Of a stretch of 55,984 nt of DNA, positions 1-9,525 are shown piece by piece. Under the pieces are notes generated by a model. It was not told where the DNA came from and searched no databases. It worked only from the letters and a program-made list of their open reading frames with translations. Location of the stretch: contig JAKASR010000024.1 in assembly GCA_021818955.1 (NCBI GenBank), positions 1 to 55,984 of the forward strand, read 5' to 3'. Every line of letters starts with the position of its first letter. Position 1 is the stretch's first letter. The DNA is from Acidobacteriota bacterium (GTDB lineage Bacteria; Acidobacteriota; Terriglobia; Terriglobales; SCQP01). Position numbers and translations under genes: made by a program.

Positions 1-111
1 CTATTAACGACGATAAACTTTCGGCATCCATGAGTATTCGCCATGCGTCCGGTTTCGGCCGGACCCTTGCGAAAGCGTCAGCGCCTAAAAGTAAAAGCGG
101 CCGAGCCGCTT
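1..111 (+). repeat. Modular intergenic repeat, C-end plus D (locus 1)
   Basis: Starts inside the repeat, so it is cut by the window edge. Visible are the tail of module C (CCTATTAACGACGATAAA-like), then module D with the GTCCGG/CCGGAC hairpin, the GTCAGCGCCTAAAAGTAAAA segment and the terminal AAGCGGC-CGA-GCCGCTT hairpin. Orientation is plus, as for all other copies. Confidence 0.85.
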
Positions 112-295
112 GTGCGCCGGCGGAGGTTTCTCGAAATGCGGCCCGGCTGTGCGGCTCGAGGCGCGGCGAAAAACGAGAATGCGCGGTTTCCGCCACGGCG
201 GCGCGAGAAAGCACAATTGAAACGAAAGATTCGCGCTATCCTGGCAGTCATGCCTGCGATTTTAAGGCAGGCCGAAGGAGAGGTTAAGGGTTCTC

Positions 296-1978
296 ATGCC
301 GGAAACGGTTTACGACGCGATTGTGGTGGGTTCGGGCGCTTCGGGCGGCTGGGCGGCGAAGCGGTTGACGGAAGCGGGCTTGCAGGTGGCGCTGGTGGAT
401 TGCGGCAAGCAGCAGACCGACGCCAATTTCACCGAGCACAAGCCGGCGTTCGAGTTGCCCTTCCGTAATCAGGCGCGTTACCTGCTCAAGGCGGCGCAGC
501 CGGTGCAGACGCAGGTTTATGCCTGCGACGAATACACCCACAAGTGGTACTGCAACGACCACGAGGAGCCCTACACCACCGCGACCGGCATGCCGTTCAG
601 CTGGCAGGCGCGCATCCGCATGAGCGGCGGGCGGACCAACTGCTGGGGACGCGTCAGCCTGCGGCTCAGCGATTTCGATCTCGCCGCCGCCGATCACGAC
701 GGCTACGGGGTGAACTGGCCGCTGCGTTACAAAGACCTGGCGCCCTATTACGACATCGTGGAAGAGTATGTCGGCATCACCGGCATGAAAGAGGGCCTGC
801 CGCAGCTTCCCGATGGGCAGTTCCAGCCGATGATGGGGCTGACTTGCGCCGAATGGCGCTTCCGCGACCGGGTGAAAGCCAAACTGGACCGCACCATGAC
901 CCAGGCGCGCTCGGCTAATCTGACCCGCGGCATCAATGGCCGCGCGCCCTGCCATTATTGCGGACCCTGCCATCGTGGCTGCGTCACCCACTCCTATTTC
1001 AACGCCAACTTCACCACCATTGCCGACGCGCTGCGCACCGGCCGCTGCACCCATATCCTCAACGCCATGGGCTATCGCGTGCTGATGGATGACGCCCGCA
1101 ACCGTGCCCACGGCCTGGAATACATTGATCGCATCACGCGGAAATCGGCGGTAGTGCGCGGCCGGGCGGTGGTGCTCTGCGCCCAGTCGCTGGAGTCGGC
1201 GCGCATCCTGCTGAACTCCAGCACCAAGCATTATCCCAACGGCTTGGCCAACTCCTCCGGGGCGCTGGGGCATTACTTCATGGATAACATCATGGGCGGC
1301 GGCGCATCCGGCGAGCTGGAGGGCGTCAGCGACCGGCCGAATATCGACGGCCCCGTTCGCCCGGCCGACATCTATGTGGTCCGGTTTCAAAATATTCCCG
1401 GCCAGCCCAAAACCTACAACAAAAATTTCATACGCGGCTATGGCTATGAAGGCGGCGGCGGTGCGGGCTATAACTGGGACGCGCGCTTTTTCGGCGATCA
1501 ATTCAAAAAAGCCGTCTTCGATCCGCGCGTGACCATCGGCTTTGGCTGCTTTGGCGAGAGCCTGGCGCGCTACGAAAACCACGTCGCCATCGATCCCAAT
1601 GTGGTGGACGCGTTTGGAATTCCGGTGCTGCGCTTCCATGTGCAGTATGGCGACAACGAGAAGGCGATGGTGGCGGACGCGGCGGTGCAGATGGCGGAGA
1701 TGCTGGAAGCCGCGGGCGCGAAAAACATCCGTACTTACGCCAAGCCCAGCATCCCCGGCTGGGCGATTCACGAGCTGGGGGTGGCGCGCATGGGCAACGA
1801 TCCGCGCACCAGCGTGCTGAACCAGTTTGAACAGTCGCACGATGTCAAAAACCTGTTCGTCATGGACGGCGCGGCATTTCCGTCTTCCGGCTGCCAGAAC
1901 CCGACCCTGACGATCATGACCCTGGCGGTGCGCTCCTGCGACTATCTGATCGACCAGATGAAGAAGGGCGAACTCTAA
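296..1978 (+). CDS. GMC family FAD-dependent oxidoreductase
   Basis: Flavoprotein of the glucose-methanol-choline family, 560 residues, expected to oxidise a sugar or alcohol. The N-terminus has the dinucleotide motif GSGASGG (G12, G14, G17). A GGRTNCWGRVSLR segment matches the FAD-covering region. At the C-terminus H492 (IHELGVARMG) and N535 (CQNPTLTIM) sit where the family has its His/Asn catalytic pair. Length and ending resemble large subunits of membrane-bound gluconate/sugar dehydrogenases, but no small subunit or cytochrome partner is in view; the region to the left holds only repeat. No Tat signal is present. The ATG is preceded by a purine-rich stretch (GGAGAGG at 277-283, rather far). 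Substrate unknown. Confidence 0.9.
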   Translation: MPETVYDAIVVGSGASGGWAAKRLTEAGLQVALVDCGKQQTDANFTEHKPAFELPFRNQARYLLKAAQPVQTQVYACDEYTHKWYCNDHEEPYTTATGMPFSWQARIRMSGGRTNCWGRVSLRLSDFDLAAADHDGYGVNWPLRYKDLAPYYDIVEEYVGITGMKEGLPQLPDGQFQPMMGLTCAEWRFRDRVKAKLDRTMTQARSANLTRGINGRAPCHYCGPCHRGCVTHSYFNANFTTIADALRTGRCTHILNAMGYRVLMDDARNRAHGLEYIDRITRKSAVVRGRAVVLCAQSLESARILLNSSTKHYPNGLANSSGALGHYFMDNIMGGGASGELEGVSDRPNIDGPVRPADIYVVRFQNIPGQPKTYNKNFIRGYGYEGGGGAGYNWDARFFGDQFKKAVFDPRVTIGFGCFGESLARYENHVAIDPNVVDAFGIPVLRFHVQYGDNEKAMVADAAVQMAEMLEAAGAKNIRTYAKPSIPGWAIHELGVARMGNDPRTSVLNQFEQSHDVKNLFVMDGAAFPSSGCQNPTLTIMTLAVRSCDYLIDQMKKGEL

Positions 1979-1992
1979 ATGCACGGCCGCTT

Positions 1993-2130
1993 TAAGCGTT
2001 AACGGCCGAGTCGGACAGCAGTTTTCGTCATTGGCAATTTCGTAGAAATTGTCTTTAGCATGCTCAATTTCGAAGAAATTGCCTGAACATTATCAATTTC
2101 GGTGAAATTGCCTGAAGCCATGCCCGCAGG
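1993..2130 (+). repeat. Modular repeat A + three B hairpins (locus 2)
   Basis: Module A (AAGCGTTAACGGCCGAG, then CAGCAGTTTTCGTC) is followed by three successive B hairpins of type AATTTC-(3 nt)-GAAATT; the loops read GTA, GAA and GGT while the stems stay nearly constant. It lies between the ends of the convergent GMC gene and the rrf2-type gene. Confidence 0.85.
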
Positions 2131-2145
2131 CATCGGCTTCGATCT

Positions 2146-2652
2146 TTACACCCGGCGCGGCGGGGCTGCCGGTACGGCGGATTCAGCCGGGCCGCTGGTG
2201 ATCGTGACCAGGTTGCCGGCCCAATTTTCCATTTGCTGCTCGCTGGCCAGCAAATCTTTCAGGCTGGTGCGGTTGAGCACCTGGTCGACAACCACCTGGA
2301 CGGTGCGCCAGAGCGAGCGCAGGGCGCAATCGTCGGCGAGATTGCAGACGGAGTGGTGGCCGGGGTGGTTATCGCAGAACTCGCCGTCAAACAGGCGTCC
2401 GCCGAGCACGCTGAGCACTTCACCCACCAGGATGCGCTCGGGCGGGCGCGCCAGGGCGTAGCCGCCGGCTTGGCCGCGGATGCTGGTGATCAGCTTGCCC
2501 TGGCGCAGAATGCGCAGCAGCTTGGCGACATAAGGCTCGGAGAGTCCCGCGCGTTGGCTGATTTCGGGAATGGTCAGGCTGCCGCCGGCGGGCTGGCGTC
2601 CAAACTGCAGCAGGCAGCGCAGGCCATATTCTTCCTGGGCGGTGAATTTCAT
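2146..2652 (-). CDS. Rrf2 family transcriptional regulator (probable Fe-S sensor)
   Basis: 168-residue winged-helix regulator of the Rrf2 family (IscR/NsrR/SufR-type). The HTH is at about residues 26-49 (LTIPEISQRAGLSEPYVAK), followed by the wing RGQAGGYALARPPE at 59-72. Three cysteines, C93, C103 and C109, lie where the family binds [2Fe-2S] or [4Fe-4S]; the C-x9-C-x5-C spacing is wider than in IscR (x5/x5) or NsrR (x7/x5). It follows the suf operon on the same strand but is separated from it by a repeat carrying a terminator-like hairpin, so it may be its own transcription unit. Likely role: sensing cluster status and controlling suf. Ligand and targets are inferred. Confidence 0.9.
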   Translation of the reverse strand: MKFTAQEEYGLRCLLQFGRQPAGGSLTIPEISQRAGLSEPYVAKLLRILRQGKLITSIRGQAGGYALARPPERILVGEVLSVLGGRLFDGEFCDNHPGHHSVCNLADDCALRSLWRTVQVVVDQVLNRTSLKDLLASEQQMENWAGNLVTITSGPAESAVPAAPPRRV

Positions 2653-2670
2653 ACCTTCTCCCGCGGCGTC

Positions 2671-2895
2671 AAGCGTTAACGGCCGAGTCGGACAGCAGTT
2701 TTCGTCATCGGCAATTTCGAAGAAATTGCCTCAAACCATGCCCGCAGGCCGGGTTCGCGCGGGGTTCCTATTAGGTCCCGCGCCTATTAACGACAATAAA
2801 CTTTCAGCCGCCATGAGTATTCGCAATGTGTCCGGTTTCGGCCGGACCATTGCGAAAGCGTCAGCGCCTAAAAGTAAAAGCGGCCGAGCCGCTTA
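2671..2895 (+). repeat. Complete modular repeat A-B-C-D (locus 3)
   Basis: One of the most complete copies: A, B hairpin with GAA loop, C hairpin (GCGCGGG/CCCGCGC with inner CCT-ATT-AGG), then D. The final TTA of the repeat (2893-2895) is, on the minus strand, the TAA stop of the DUF59 gene, so the AAGCGGC-TCG-GCCGCTT hairpin and TTTTACTTTT run follow that stop directly. Confidence 0.9.
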
Positions 2896-3291
2896 ATCCA
2901 GGCCCAATTGCAGCCGCGCGGCTTCGGACATCATTTCCTTGGTCCAGGGCGGCTGCCAAACCAGTTCGACGCGGCAGTCGGCGACGCCGGCAACGCCGCG
3001 GGTTTTGTCTTCGACCTCGCCCGGCAGTTGATACACCGAGGGGCAGGCCGGGGAAGTCAGCGTCATCTGCACGTAGGCAAAGCCGTTGGGCTCGACGCGG
3101 ACTTCATAAATCAGTCCCAGGTCATAAATATTGATGGGAATTTCGGGATCGTAGCAGGTGCGAATGCGCTCGATGATCGCATCGCGGATATGGCCCCGCT
3201 GGGCCTCATCGAGCGCCGCCGCGCCGGCGGCGGGCTCCGGGTTCGAAGCGCCCGCCGGCGTTGAATCGGTTTGCGTGCCGGGAAAATCCAT
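2893..3291 (-). CDS. sufT: DUF59/MIP18 family Fe-S assembly protein (SufT-like)
   Basis: 132 residues. The core has the family signature: D48-P-E50-IPINIYDLGLIY followed by MTLTSPACP with C83. Such proteins assist maturation of Fe-S proteins and are often the last gene of bacterial suf operons, as here. Start chosen at the ATG at 3291 because AGGAG lies five bases upstream, overlapping the sufU stop (TAGGAG). The first 30 residues are Ala/Gly/Pro-rich and probably disordered. The stop codon lies at the very edge of the repeat downstream. Confidence 0.88.
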   Translation of the reverse strand: MDFPGTQTDSTPAGASNPEPAAGAAALDEAQRGHIRDAIIERIRTCYDPEIPINIYDLGLIYEVRVEPNGFAYVQMTLTSPACPSVYQLPGEVEDKTRGVAGVADCRVELVWQPPWTKEMMSEAARLQLGLD

Positions 3292-3299
3292 AATGACTC

Positions 3300-3758
3300 C
3301 TACTCTTCCGTGCTGACCAGAGCCTGGCCGCCGGCGAGGGCGGCGTGCAGCGTGTGCCAGGCCAGGGTGGCGCACTTGACCCGCGTGGGAAATTCGGCTA
3401 CGCCGGCCAGGGCCTGCAGTTTGCCCAACTCGGGCTGCGCCGGATCTTCCGGCTCGGGCACGCCGGTGAGCAGCGCATGCATGCGCCGGAACAGCGCTTC
3501 CGCCTCGGCCGCGGTTTTGCCCTTCAAGCGCTCGGTCAGCAGCGAGGCCGAAGCGGTGGAAATGGCGCAGCCGGCGCCTTGAAAGCCAATATCATCGATC
3601 ACGCCGTCGCGCAGTTGAAGATAGAGCACCAGGCGGTCGCCGCATAGACTGTTGAAGCCCTGGGCTTCGCGATTGGCTGCCGCCGGCCGGCGGAAATTGC
3701 GCGGCCGGCGATTATGATCCAGTATCAATTCCTGGTAAAGCTCGCGCCAATCGGGCAT
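3300..3758 (-). CDS. sufU: SufU family sulfur-transfer / scaffold protein
   Basis: 152 residues of the IscU/SufU fold. Conserved ligand positions are visible: C39 and D41 in NSLCGD, C64 in GAGCAIS, C129 in KCATLAW. The insertion between the second and third cysteine is typical of SufU, which takes persulfide sulfur from SufS. The ATG overlaps the sufS stop (TGATG), implying translational coupling with its partner. Confidence 0.93.
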   Translation of the reverse strand: MPDWRELYQELILDHNRRPRNFRRPAAANREAQGFNSLCGDRLVLYLQLRDGVIDDIGFQGAGCAISTASASLLTERLKGKTAAEAEALFRRMHALLTGVPEPEDPAQPELGKLQALAGVAEFPTRVKCATLAWHTLHAALAGGQALVSTEE

Positions 3759-5017
3759 CAGCTCATCATCTCCTGGACTTGGGCGATGCCGGCGGCCAAG
3801 GCCTCGATTTCGGCTGCGGTATTGTAGGCGGCGAGCGAGGCCCGGCTGGTGGCGGGCACGCCAAAGCGATCCATCAGCGGCTGGGCACAGTGATGGCCGG
3901 CGCGGACGGCGATGCCTTGCTGGTCGAGCAGGGTGCTGACGTCGTGCGGGTGAATGCCGGCGAGCACGAACGACAGCACTCCCACCTTTTCCCGCGCCTC
4001 GCCGATCAGCCGCAGGCGGGGAATGCTTTTCAACCGCTCGGTCGCCAACTGGCGCAGGCGCTCTTCATGCGCCGCGCTGGCCTCGAGCCCCAATTGCAAG
4101 GCGAAGTCCAGCGCGGCGGCGAGCGCAATCACGCCGGCGATGTTCGGCGTGCCGGCCTCAAATTTGTAGGGCACGCGATTGTAGCTGGTTGCCTCGAAGC
4201 TCACCGACCGGATCATGTCCCCGCCCCCCTGCCAGGGCGGCATGCGCTCCAGCCATTCGCTCTTCCCATAGAGCACGCCGACGCCGGTGGGCGCGTAAAT
4301 TTTGTGGCCGGAAAAAACGTAAAAATCGCAATCCAGCTCGGCGACATTGACCGGCAAATGCGCCACCGCCTGGGCGCCGTCCACCACCACCGGAATTTTT
4401 TGCGCGTGCGCGGCGGCGATGAGGCGCCGTAGCGGATTGATGGTGCCCAGCGCGTTGGAAACGTGCGTAATCGCCAGCAGGCGGGTGCGCGGGGTGAGCC
4501 GCCGCTCGAACTCTTCCCAAATCAGCTCGCCGGCGTCGCTGATCGGCGCGGCCACCAGCCGGGCGCCCTTTTCCTGGCCGAGCATTTGCCAGGGAACGAT
4601 ATTGGAATGGTGTTCCATGGCCGTGACCAGGATCTCGTCGCCCGGCCCAACTTGCATCCGCCCGAAGGTCTGGGCGATCAGATTGAGGCCGGCGGTGGCG
4701 CCGGCGGTAAAGACGATTTCGCGCGCCGAGCCGGCGCCGAGAAAGCGCTGCGTCACCCGGCGCGCATGCTCGTAGGCTTCGGTGGCGCGCTCGCCCAAAG
4801 TATGAATGCTGCGATGGATGTTGGCGCAGTCCCGCTCGTAGTATTGGCGCAGGGCTGCGAGCACCACCCGCGGCTTCTGCGTGGTGGCGGCGTTGTCGAG
4901 GTAAATCAACGGATGCCCGTTAACCGCTTGCGCCAGGGCGGGGAATTCCCGCCGCACGGCTTCGACATCGTAGCCGGCCGGTCCGGAAGCGCGGGAGGGG
5001 GTGGTCAATGAAGCCAT
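3758..5017 (-). CDS. sufS: Cysteine desulfurase SufS (group II)
   Basis: PLP enzyme releasing sulfur from cysteine as a persulfide for Fe-S assembly; 419 residues, normal for the family. The PLP lysine is K239 (FSGHKIYAPTG) and the persulfide cysteine C377 (RAGHHCAQPLM), the group II signature. IYLDNAATTQKP near residue 40 is the usual N-terminal motif. A longer reading frame exists upstream, but ATG at 5017 gives the family N-terminus and begins 13 bases after the sufD stop; no strong Shine-Dalgarno is seen, so translation may be coupled to sufD. Confidence 0.95.
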   Translation of the reverse strand: MASLTTPSRASGPAGYDVEAVRREFPALAQAVNGHPLIYLDNAATTQKPRVVLAALRQYYERDCANIHRSIHTLGERATEAYEHARRVTQRFLGAGSAREIVFTAGATAGLNLIAQTFGRMQVGPGDEILVTAMEHHSNIVPWQMLGQEKGARLVAAPISDAGELIWEEFERRLTPRTRLLAITHVSNALGTINPLRRLIAAAHAQKIPVVVDGAQAVAHLPVNVAELDCDFYVFSGHKIYAPTGVGVLYGKSEWLERMPPWQGGGDMIRSVSFEATSYNRVPYKFEAGTPNIAGVIALAAALDFALQLGLEASAAHEERLRQLATERLKSIPRLRLIGEAREKVGVLSFVLAGIHPHDVSTLLDQQGIAVRAGHHCAQPLMDRFGVPATSRASLAAYNTAAEIEALAAGIAQVQEMMS

Positions 5018-5030
5018 GGCGGTGGCCGGC

Positions 5031-6440
5031 TCAGGCCGGCGATGGCGCGCTATCCGGCTGGCCGGACCAGCGCGCGAACAGTTCCTTTTCCAGCGTCTGG
5101 CGCAGGCTAGTGACGGCAACCTGGGCCAATATTTCGTTGGCGAATGCGTAAGTCAGCAGCCGGCGGGCGGCGTCGGCGTCCAGGCCGCGCGTGCGAAGGT
5201 AAAACAAGGCTTCGGCGTCGAGCTGGCCGACGGTGGCGCCATGGGTGCAGCGCACGTCGTCGGCATAGATTTCCAACTGCGGCTCGGCGGCGCGCAAACT
5301 GGCGGTTTCGGAAAGCAGCAGGTTTTTATTGCTTTGGATGGCGTCGGTGCGCTGCGCGCCGGGGCGGACGATGATGCGCCCGCTGAAAACGCCGACGCTT
5401 TCGCCATCGAGAATGCCTTTGTAGTATTCGCGGCTGGCGCCGTGCGGGTGGGCATGATCGAGGCGGGTGAAGTTATCCATATGCTGGCGCCCGCTGGCCA
5501 CATAAAGGCCCAGCAGGCGGGTTTCGGCGCCGGCGCCGGCCAGGCGCGCGCCCGTTTCGTTGCGCACCAGCCGCCCGCCGAGCAGAATGGACGAGGTGCG
5601 ATAGCGGGCATCGCGCTCGAGCTGCGCTTCCACCGCGCCAAAATGCAGCGCCGATAGCGATTCGTGCGCAATCTTATAATGATCCACTTCGGCGTTTTCA
5701 TCGAGACGGATTTCGGTAACCGCGTTGGTGAAATGCGCCCCGCCGGAAAGCGTGAGGAAGACCTCGATCACGGCCAGGCGGGAACTGCGGCCCGCCAGGA
5801 TCAGGGCGCGGGGAAACTGTGCCACCGGGCTTCCGCCACTGGCCGGAGTGCCGCCCCCCGCGCTGGCATAGACGAGCAACAGGGGCTGGTCGGCTTCGAT
5901 CCCCGGCGCAACTTCCACCAGCAGGCCATCTTCCGCCAGGGCGGTATTCAAGGCGATCAGTCCATGGCGCTCGCCGGTGGCCAGTTTCGCCCAATAGCTT
6001 TCGGCGGCGGCGTTGTCGCGCCAGGCGCGCGCGAGCGGCGTCACGCTGACGCCGGCGGGCAGGGCCTCAAGCTGCGAAGCTGCCGGCGCGAAGCGGCCGT
6101 TGAGCAGGACGGCGCGCGGCGCCGCAAGCCCGGCCAGCGGCAAGCGGGCCAGCGCGGCGCTGAACGCGGGCGTCCAGGCGGCCTCCACGGCCAGCGCAAA
6201 CTCCGATTGCACGATGGGCGCAAGGCTGGTGTGCCGCCAGCCTTCCTGGCGCTGCGTCGGAAAGCCCAGCGTGGAGAAATGGCGCATGGCCTGCTCGCGC
6301 CGCGTCCGCAGCCACGCGGGCGCGCCCGCGCCGGCCATACTCCGAACGAAGTGGTCGAGGTAGGGCCGGGCCGCGGCGGCGCCGGATATTTCCCCGGCTG
6401 GCGCGGGTTGAGGCAGGCTTTCCGTGCTCATGGACGTCAT
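5031..6440 (-). CDS. sufD: Fe-S cluster assembly protein SufD
   Basis: 469 residues; SufB/SufD beta-helix family, partner of SufB in the SufBC2D scaffold. The C-terminal half carries the characteristic segments (LDHAHPHGASREYYKGI, FSGRIIVRPGAQRTDA, QSNKNLLLSE, PQLEIYADDVRCTHGATVG). The ATG at 6440 overlaps the sufC stop as ATGA; a second ATG nine bases in (6431) is an alternative. Confidence 0.95.
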   Translation of the reverse strand: MTSMSTESLPQPAPAGEISGAAAARPYLDHFVRSMAGAGAPAWLRTRREQAMRHFSTLGFPTQRQEGWRHTSLAPIVQSEFALAVEAAWTPAFSAALARLPLAGLAAPRAVLLNGRFAPAASQLEALPAGVSVTPLARAWRDNAAAESYWAKLATGERHGLIALNTALAEDGLLVEVAPGIEADQPLLLVYASAGGGTPASGGSPVAQFPRALILAGRSSRLAVIEVFLTLSGGAHFTNAVTEIRLDENAEVDHYKIAHESLSALHFGAVEAQLERDARYRTSSILLGGRLVRNETGARLAGAGAETRLLGLYVASGRQHMDNFTRLDHAHPHGASREYYKGILDGESVGVFSGRIIVRPGAQRTDAIQSNKNLLLSETASLRAAEPQLEIYADDVRCTHGATVGQLDAEALFYLRTRGLDADAARRLLTYAFANEILAQVAVTSLRQTLEKELFARWSGQPDSAPSPA

Positions 6441-7201
6441 GCCACCGCCGCCGTTTCAAGCCAGCCGTAGCCTTTTTCTTCCAGCTCCAGCGCCAGTTCC
6501 TTGCCGCCCGAGCGCACGATGCGCCCGTTCGAGAGCACGTGCACGAAATCAGGAATGATGTAGTTGAGCAGGCGTTGATAATGGGTCACCAGCAGGATGC
6601 CGCGCTCCCGACCGCGCAACGCGTTCACGCCCTGGGCGACCACTTTGAGCGCGTCAATGTCGAGGCCGGAGTCGGTTTCGTCGAGCACCGCCAGCTTCGG
6701 CTCGAGCACCGCCATCTGGAAAATCTCGTTGCGCTTCTTCTCGCCCCCGGAAAAGCCTTCATTGACCGAACGCTGCAGCAGCGAGTCTTCCATGCCCAGC
6801 AGCCGGATTTTGTCGCGCACCCGGGTCAGGAAATCGGCGGCGTCGAGTTCTTCCAGGCCCTGCTGCTTGCGCGCCGCATTCAAGGCGGCGCGCAGAAAAT
6901 ACATGTTGCTGACCCCGGGAATCTCGACCGGGTATTGAAAAGCGAGAAACAAGCCTTCGCGGGCGCGTTCCTCGGGTTTCATCTCCAGCAGGTCGCGGCC
7001 CAGGTAGCGTACCGAGCCGCCGGTGACCGTGTAGGTTTCGCGGCCGGCCAGCACCTGCGCCAGCGTGCTCTTGCCCGAGCCGTTCGGGCCCATGATGGCG
7101 TGTACTTCACCCGCCTTCAGGCGCAGATTGATGCCGCGCAGAATCTCGCGTTCTTCCGCCCGGGCGTGCAGATTGTCGATTTCCAGCATGTTCTTATCCA
7201 T
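6437..7201 (-). CDS. sufC: Fe-S cluster assembly ATPase SufC
   Basis: 254-residue ABC-type ATPase driving cluster assembly on SufBD. Walker A GPNGSGKST, ABC signature FSGGEKKR and Walker B followed by DETDSGLD are all present. The frame is open far upstream within sufB but is out-of-frame sequence there; the start is placed at ATG 7201 (MDKNMLEID), with ATG 7189 as an alternative. It begins 35 bases after the sufB stop, inside the operon. Confidence 0.95.
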   Translation of the reverse strand: MDKNMLEIDNLHARAEEREILRGINLRLKAGEVHAIMGPNGSGKSTLAQVLAGRETYTVTGGSVRYLGRDLLEMKPEERAREGLFLAFQYPVEIPGVSNMYFLRAALNAARKQQGLEELDAADFLTRVRDKIRLLGMEDSLLQRSVNEGFSGGEKKRNEIFQMAVLEPKLAVLDETDSGLDIDALKVVAQGVNALRGRERGILLVTHYQRLLNYIIPDFVHVLSNGRIVRSGGKELALELEEKGYGWLETAAVA

Positions 7202-7236
7202 GGGGGTGGTTTTTCCCGGCCGTCCGCCGCGGCGGC

Positions 7237-8685
<1,449 letters not shown>

Positions 8686-8802
8686 TCGGTTCGCTCCAAG
8701 CCTCGTCCCCAAAAAAGTTGTGGCGCGGGCCACGCGGGGGCCTTTGGTTCCCCTAGGTAGTCCCCATGCCGGAAAAACCCCACCGTCTTAACCGGTGCTT
8801 CC

Positions 8803-8836
8803 ATTACAGTTTCGCAAAACTGTACAACTTGGTCAA
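8803..8836 (-). promoter_or_regulatory. Candidate suf operator/promoter palindrome
   Basis: An exact 8-bp inverted repeat, TACAGTTT-CGCA-AAACTGTA, lies at 8805-8824, about 120 bases before sufB. On the minus strand TTGACC (8831-8836) and TGTAAT (8803-8808) flank it, but their spacing (22) is too long for a standard sigma70 promoter. It is a plausible site for the Rrf2-type regulator; no binding evidence is available. Confidence 0.45.
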
Positions 8837-8935
8837 GATTAGGGAAGAGAAAAGCCGCTGTGGAAGTTGTCCCTGCCGGCTAATTATTGACTATTGAATC
8901 AGCCGGCGATGGCAATGCGGTGGTAACGTGGTGGT

Positions 8936-9000
8936 AAAAAACAAGTTGCCGCCACATGAAAACTGTTGAACCGGCGGGAGTTAACCCGCTTGTGGCGGCA
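8936..9000 (-). terminator. Intrinsic terminator after the DUF4337 gene
   Basis: Read on the minus strand, TGCCGCCACA and TGTGGCGGCA form an exact 10-bp stem (9000-8991 with 8956-8947) enclosing a smaller CGGG/CCCG hairpin, followed by a run of six T. It starts seven bases after the stop of the DUF4337 gene and separates it from suf. Confidence 0.6.
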
Positions 9001-9006
9001 GCGCCA

Positions 9007-9525
9007 CTAAATTGACAACGCGATAACCGCGATCACAATGCCAATGGCGGCGCCGGCAAACGAAGCTTTCCAGAAGAGGGTTTGTTCCGAGAGCAGCGCG
9101 ATGGAGCAGAGCACGACCGCAAATTCAAAAAAGATTTCGGAAATATCGAAATAGTCGGCGCGGCGCTCGGCCCTGGCGGTAGCGGTTTCCAGGCGTTCGG
9201 CTTCGGCGAGTACGGCGGGCAGCTTCGTCATTTCGTGCTGATAAAGGCCGAGCAGGGCGGCATCCGCCTTGGCGCCGGCGGCGCCTTGCGCCTGCGCCAG
9301 CAGGCGGTCGGCGGCATACACGTGGCGGCGAATATTCTTGGCCTGGTAATAACTCCACTGGTCGGCGGCGCGCGTGGCGAGCACCGCTTCCTTGGTATGG
9401 TTGCGGTGGGCGAGCATGGTGGCGATCGCCAGCAAAACCGCAAACACGGCGGTGGTCAGGCCAAGGCCTTTTTCCTGGCGGCGCGCCGCCTGCTCGGTCA
9501 TCTCGTGCAATTCATGCGGGTCCAT
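9007..9525 (-). CDS. DUF4337 family membrane protein
   Basis: 172 residues. One hydrophobic segment near residues 22-40 and two at the C-terminus (about 128-145 and 150-170) surround an Ala/Glu/Arg-rich, probably coiled-coil region containing DQWSYYQAKNIRRH, the hallmark of DUF4337. Function unknown. It overlaps the end of the DUF72 gene by 14 bases, so the two are probably co-transcribed. Confidence 0.8.
   Translation of the reverse strand: MDPHELHEMTEQAARRQEKGLGLTTAVFAVLLAIATMLAHRNHTKEAVLATRAADQWSYYQAKNIRRHVYAADRLLAQAQGAAGAKADAALLGLYQHEMTKLPAVLAEAERLETATARAERRADYFDISEIFFEFAVVLCSIALLSEQTLFWKASFAGAAIGIVIAVIALSI

Noticed and set aside
43-468. 141-codon plus-strand ORF at the left edge
   Set aside because: Its first part is repeat module D translated and its second part is out-of-frame GMC sequence.
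284-1984. 566-codon minus-strand ORF opposite the GMC gene
   Set aside because: Shadow of a GC-rich gene; low-complexity His/Ala/Gly/Arg composition, while the plus frame has clear GMC motifs. The same applies to long antisense frames at 32529-34037, 35459-36481, 44852-46234, 53323-54543 and 54540-55781.
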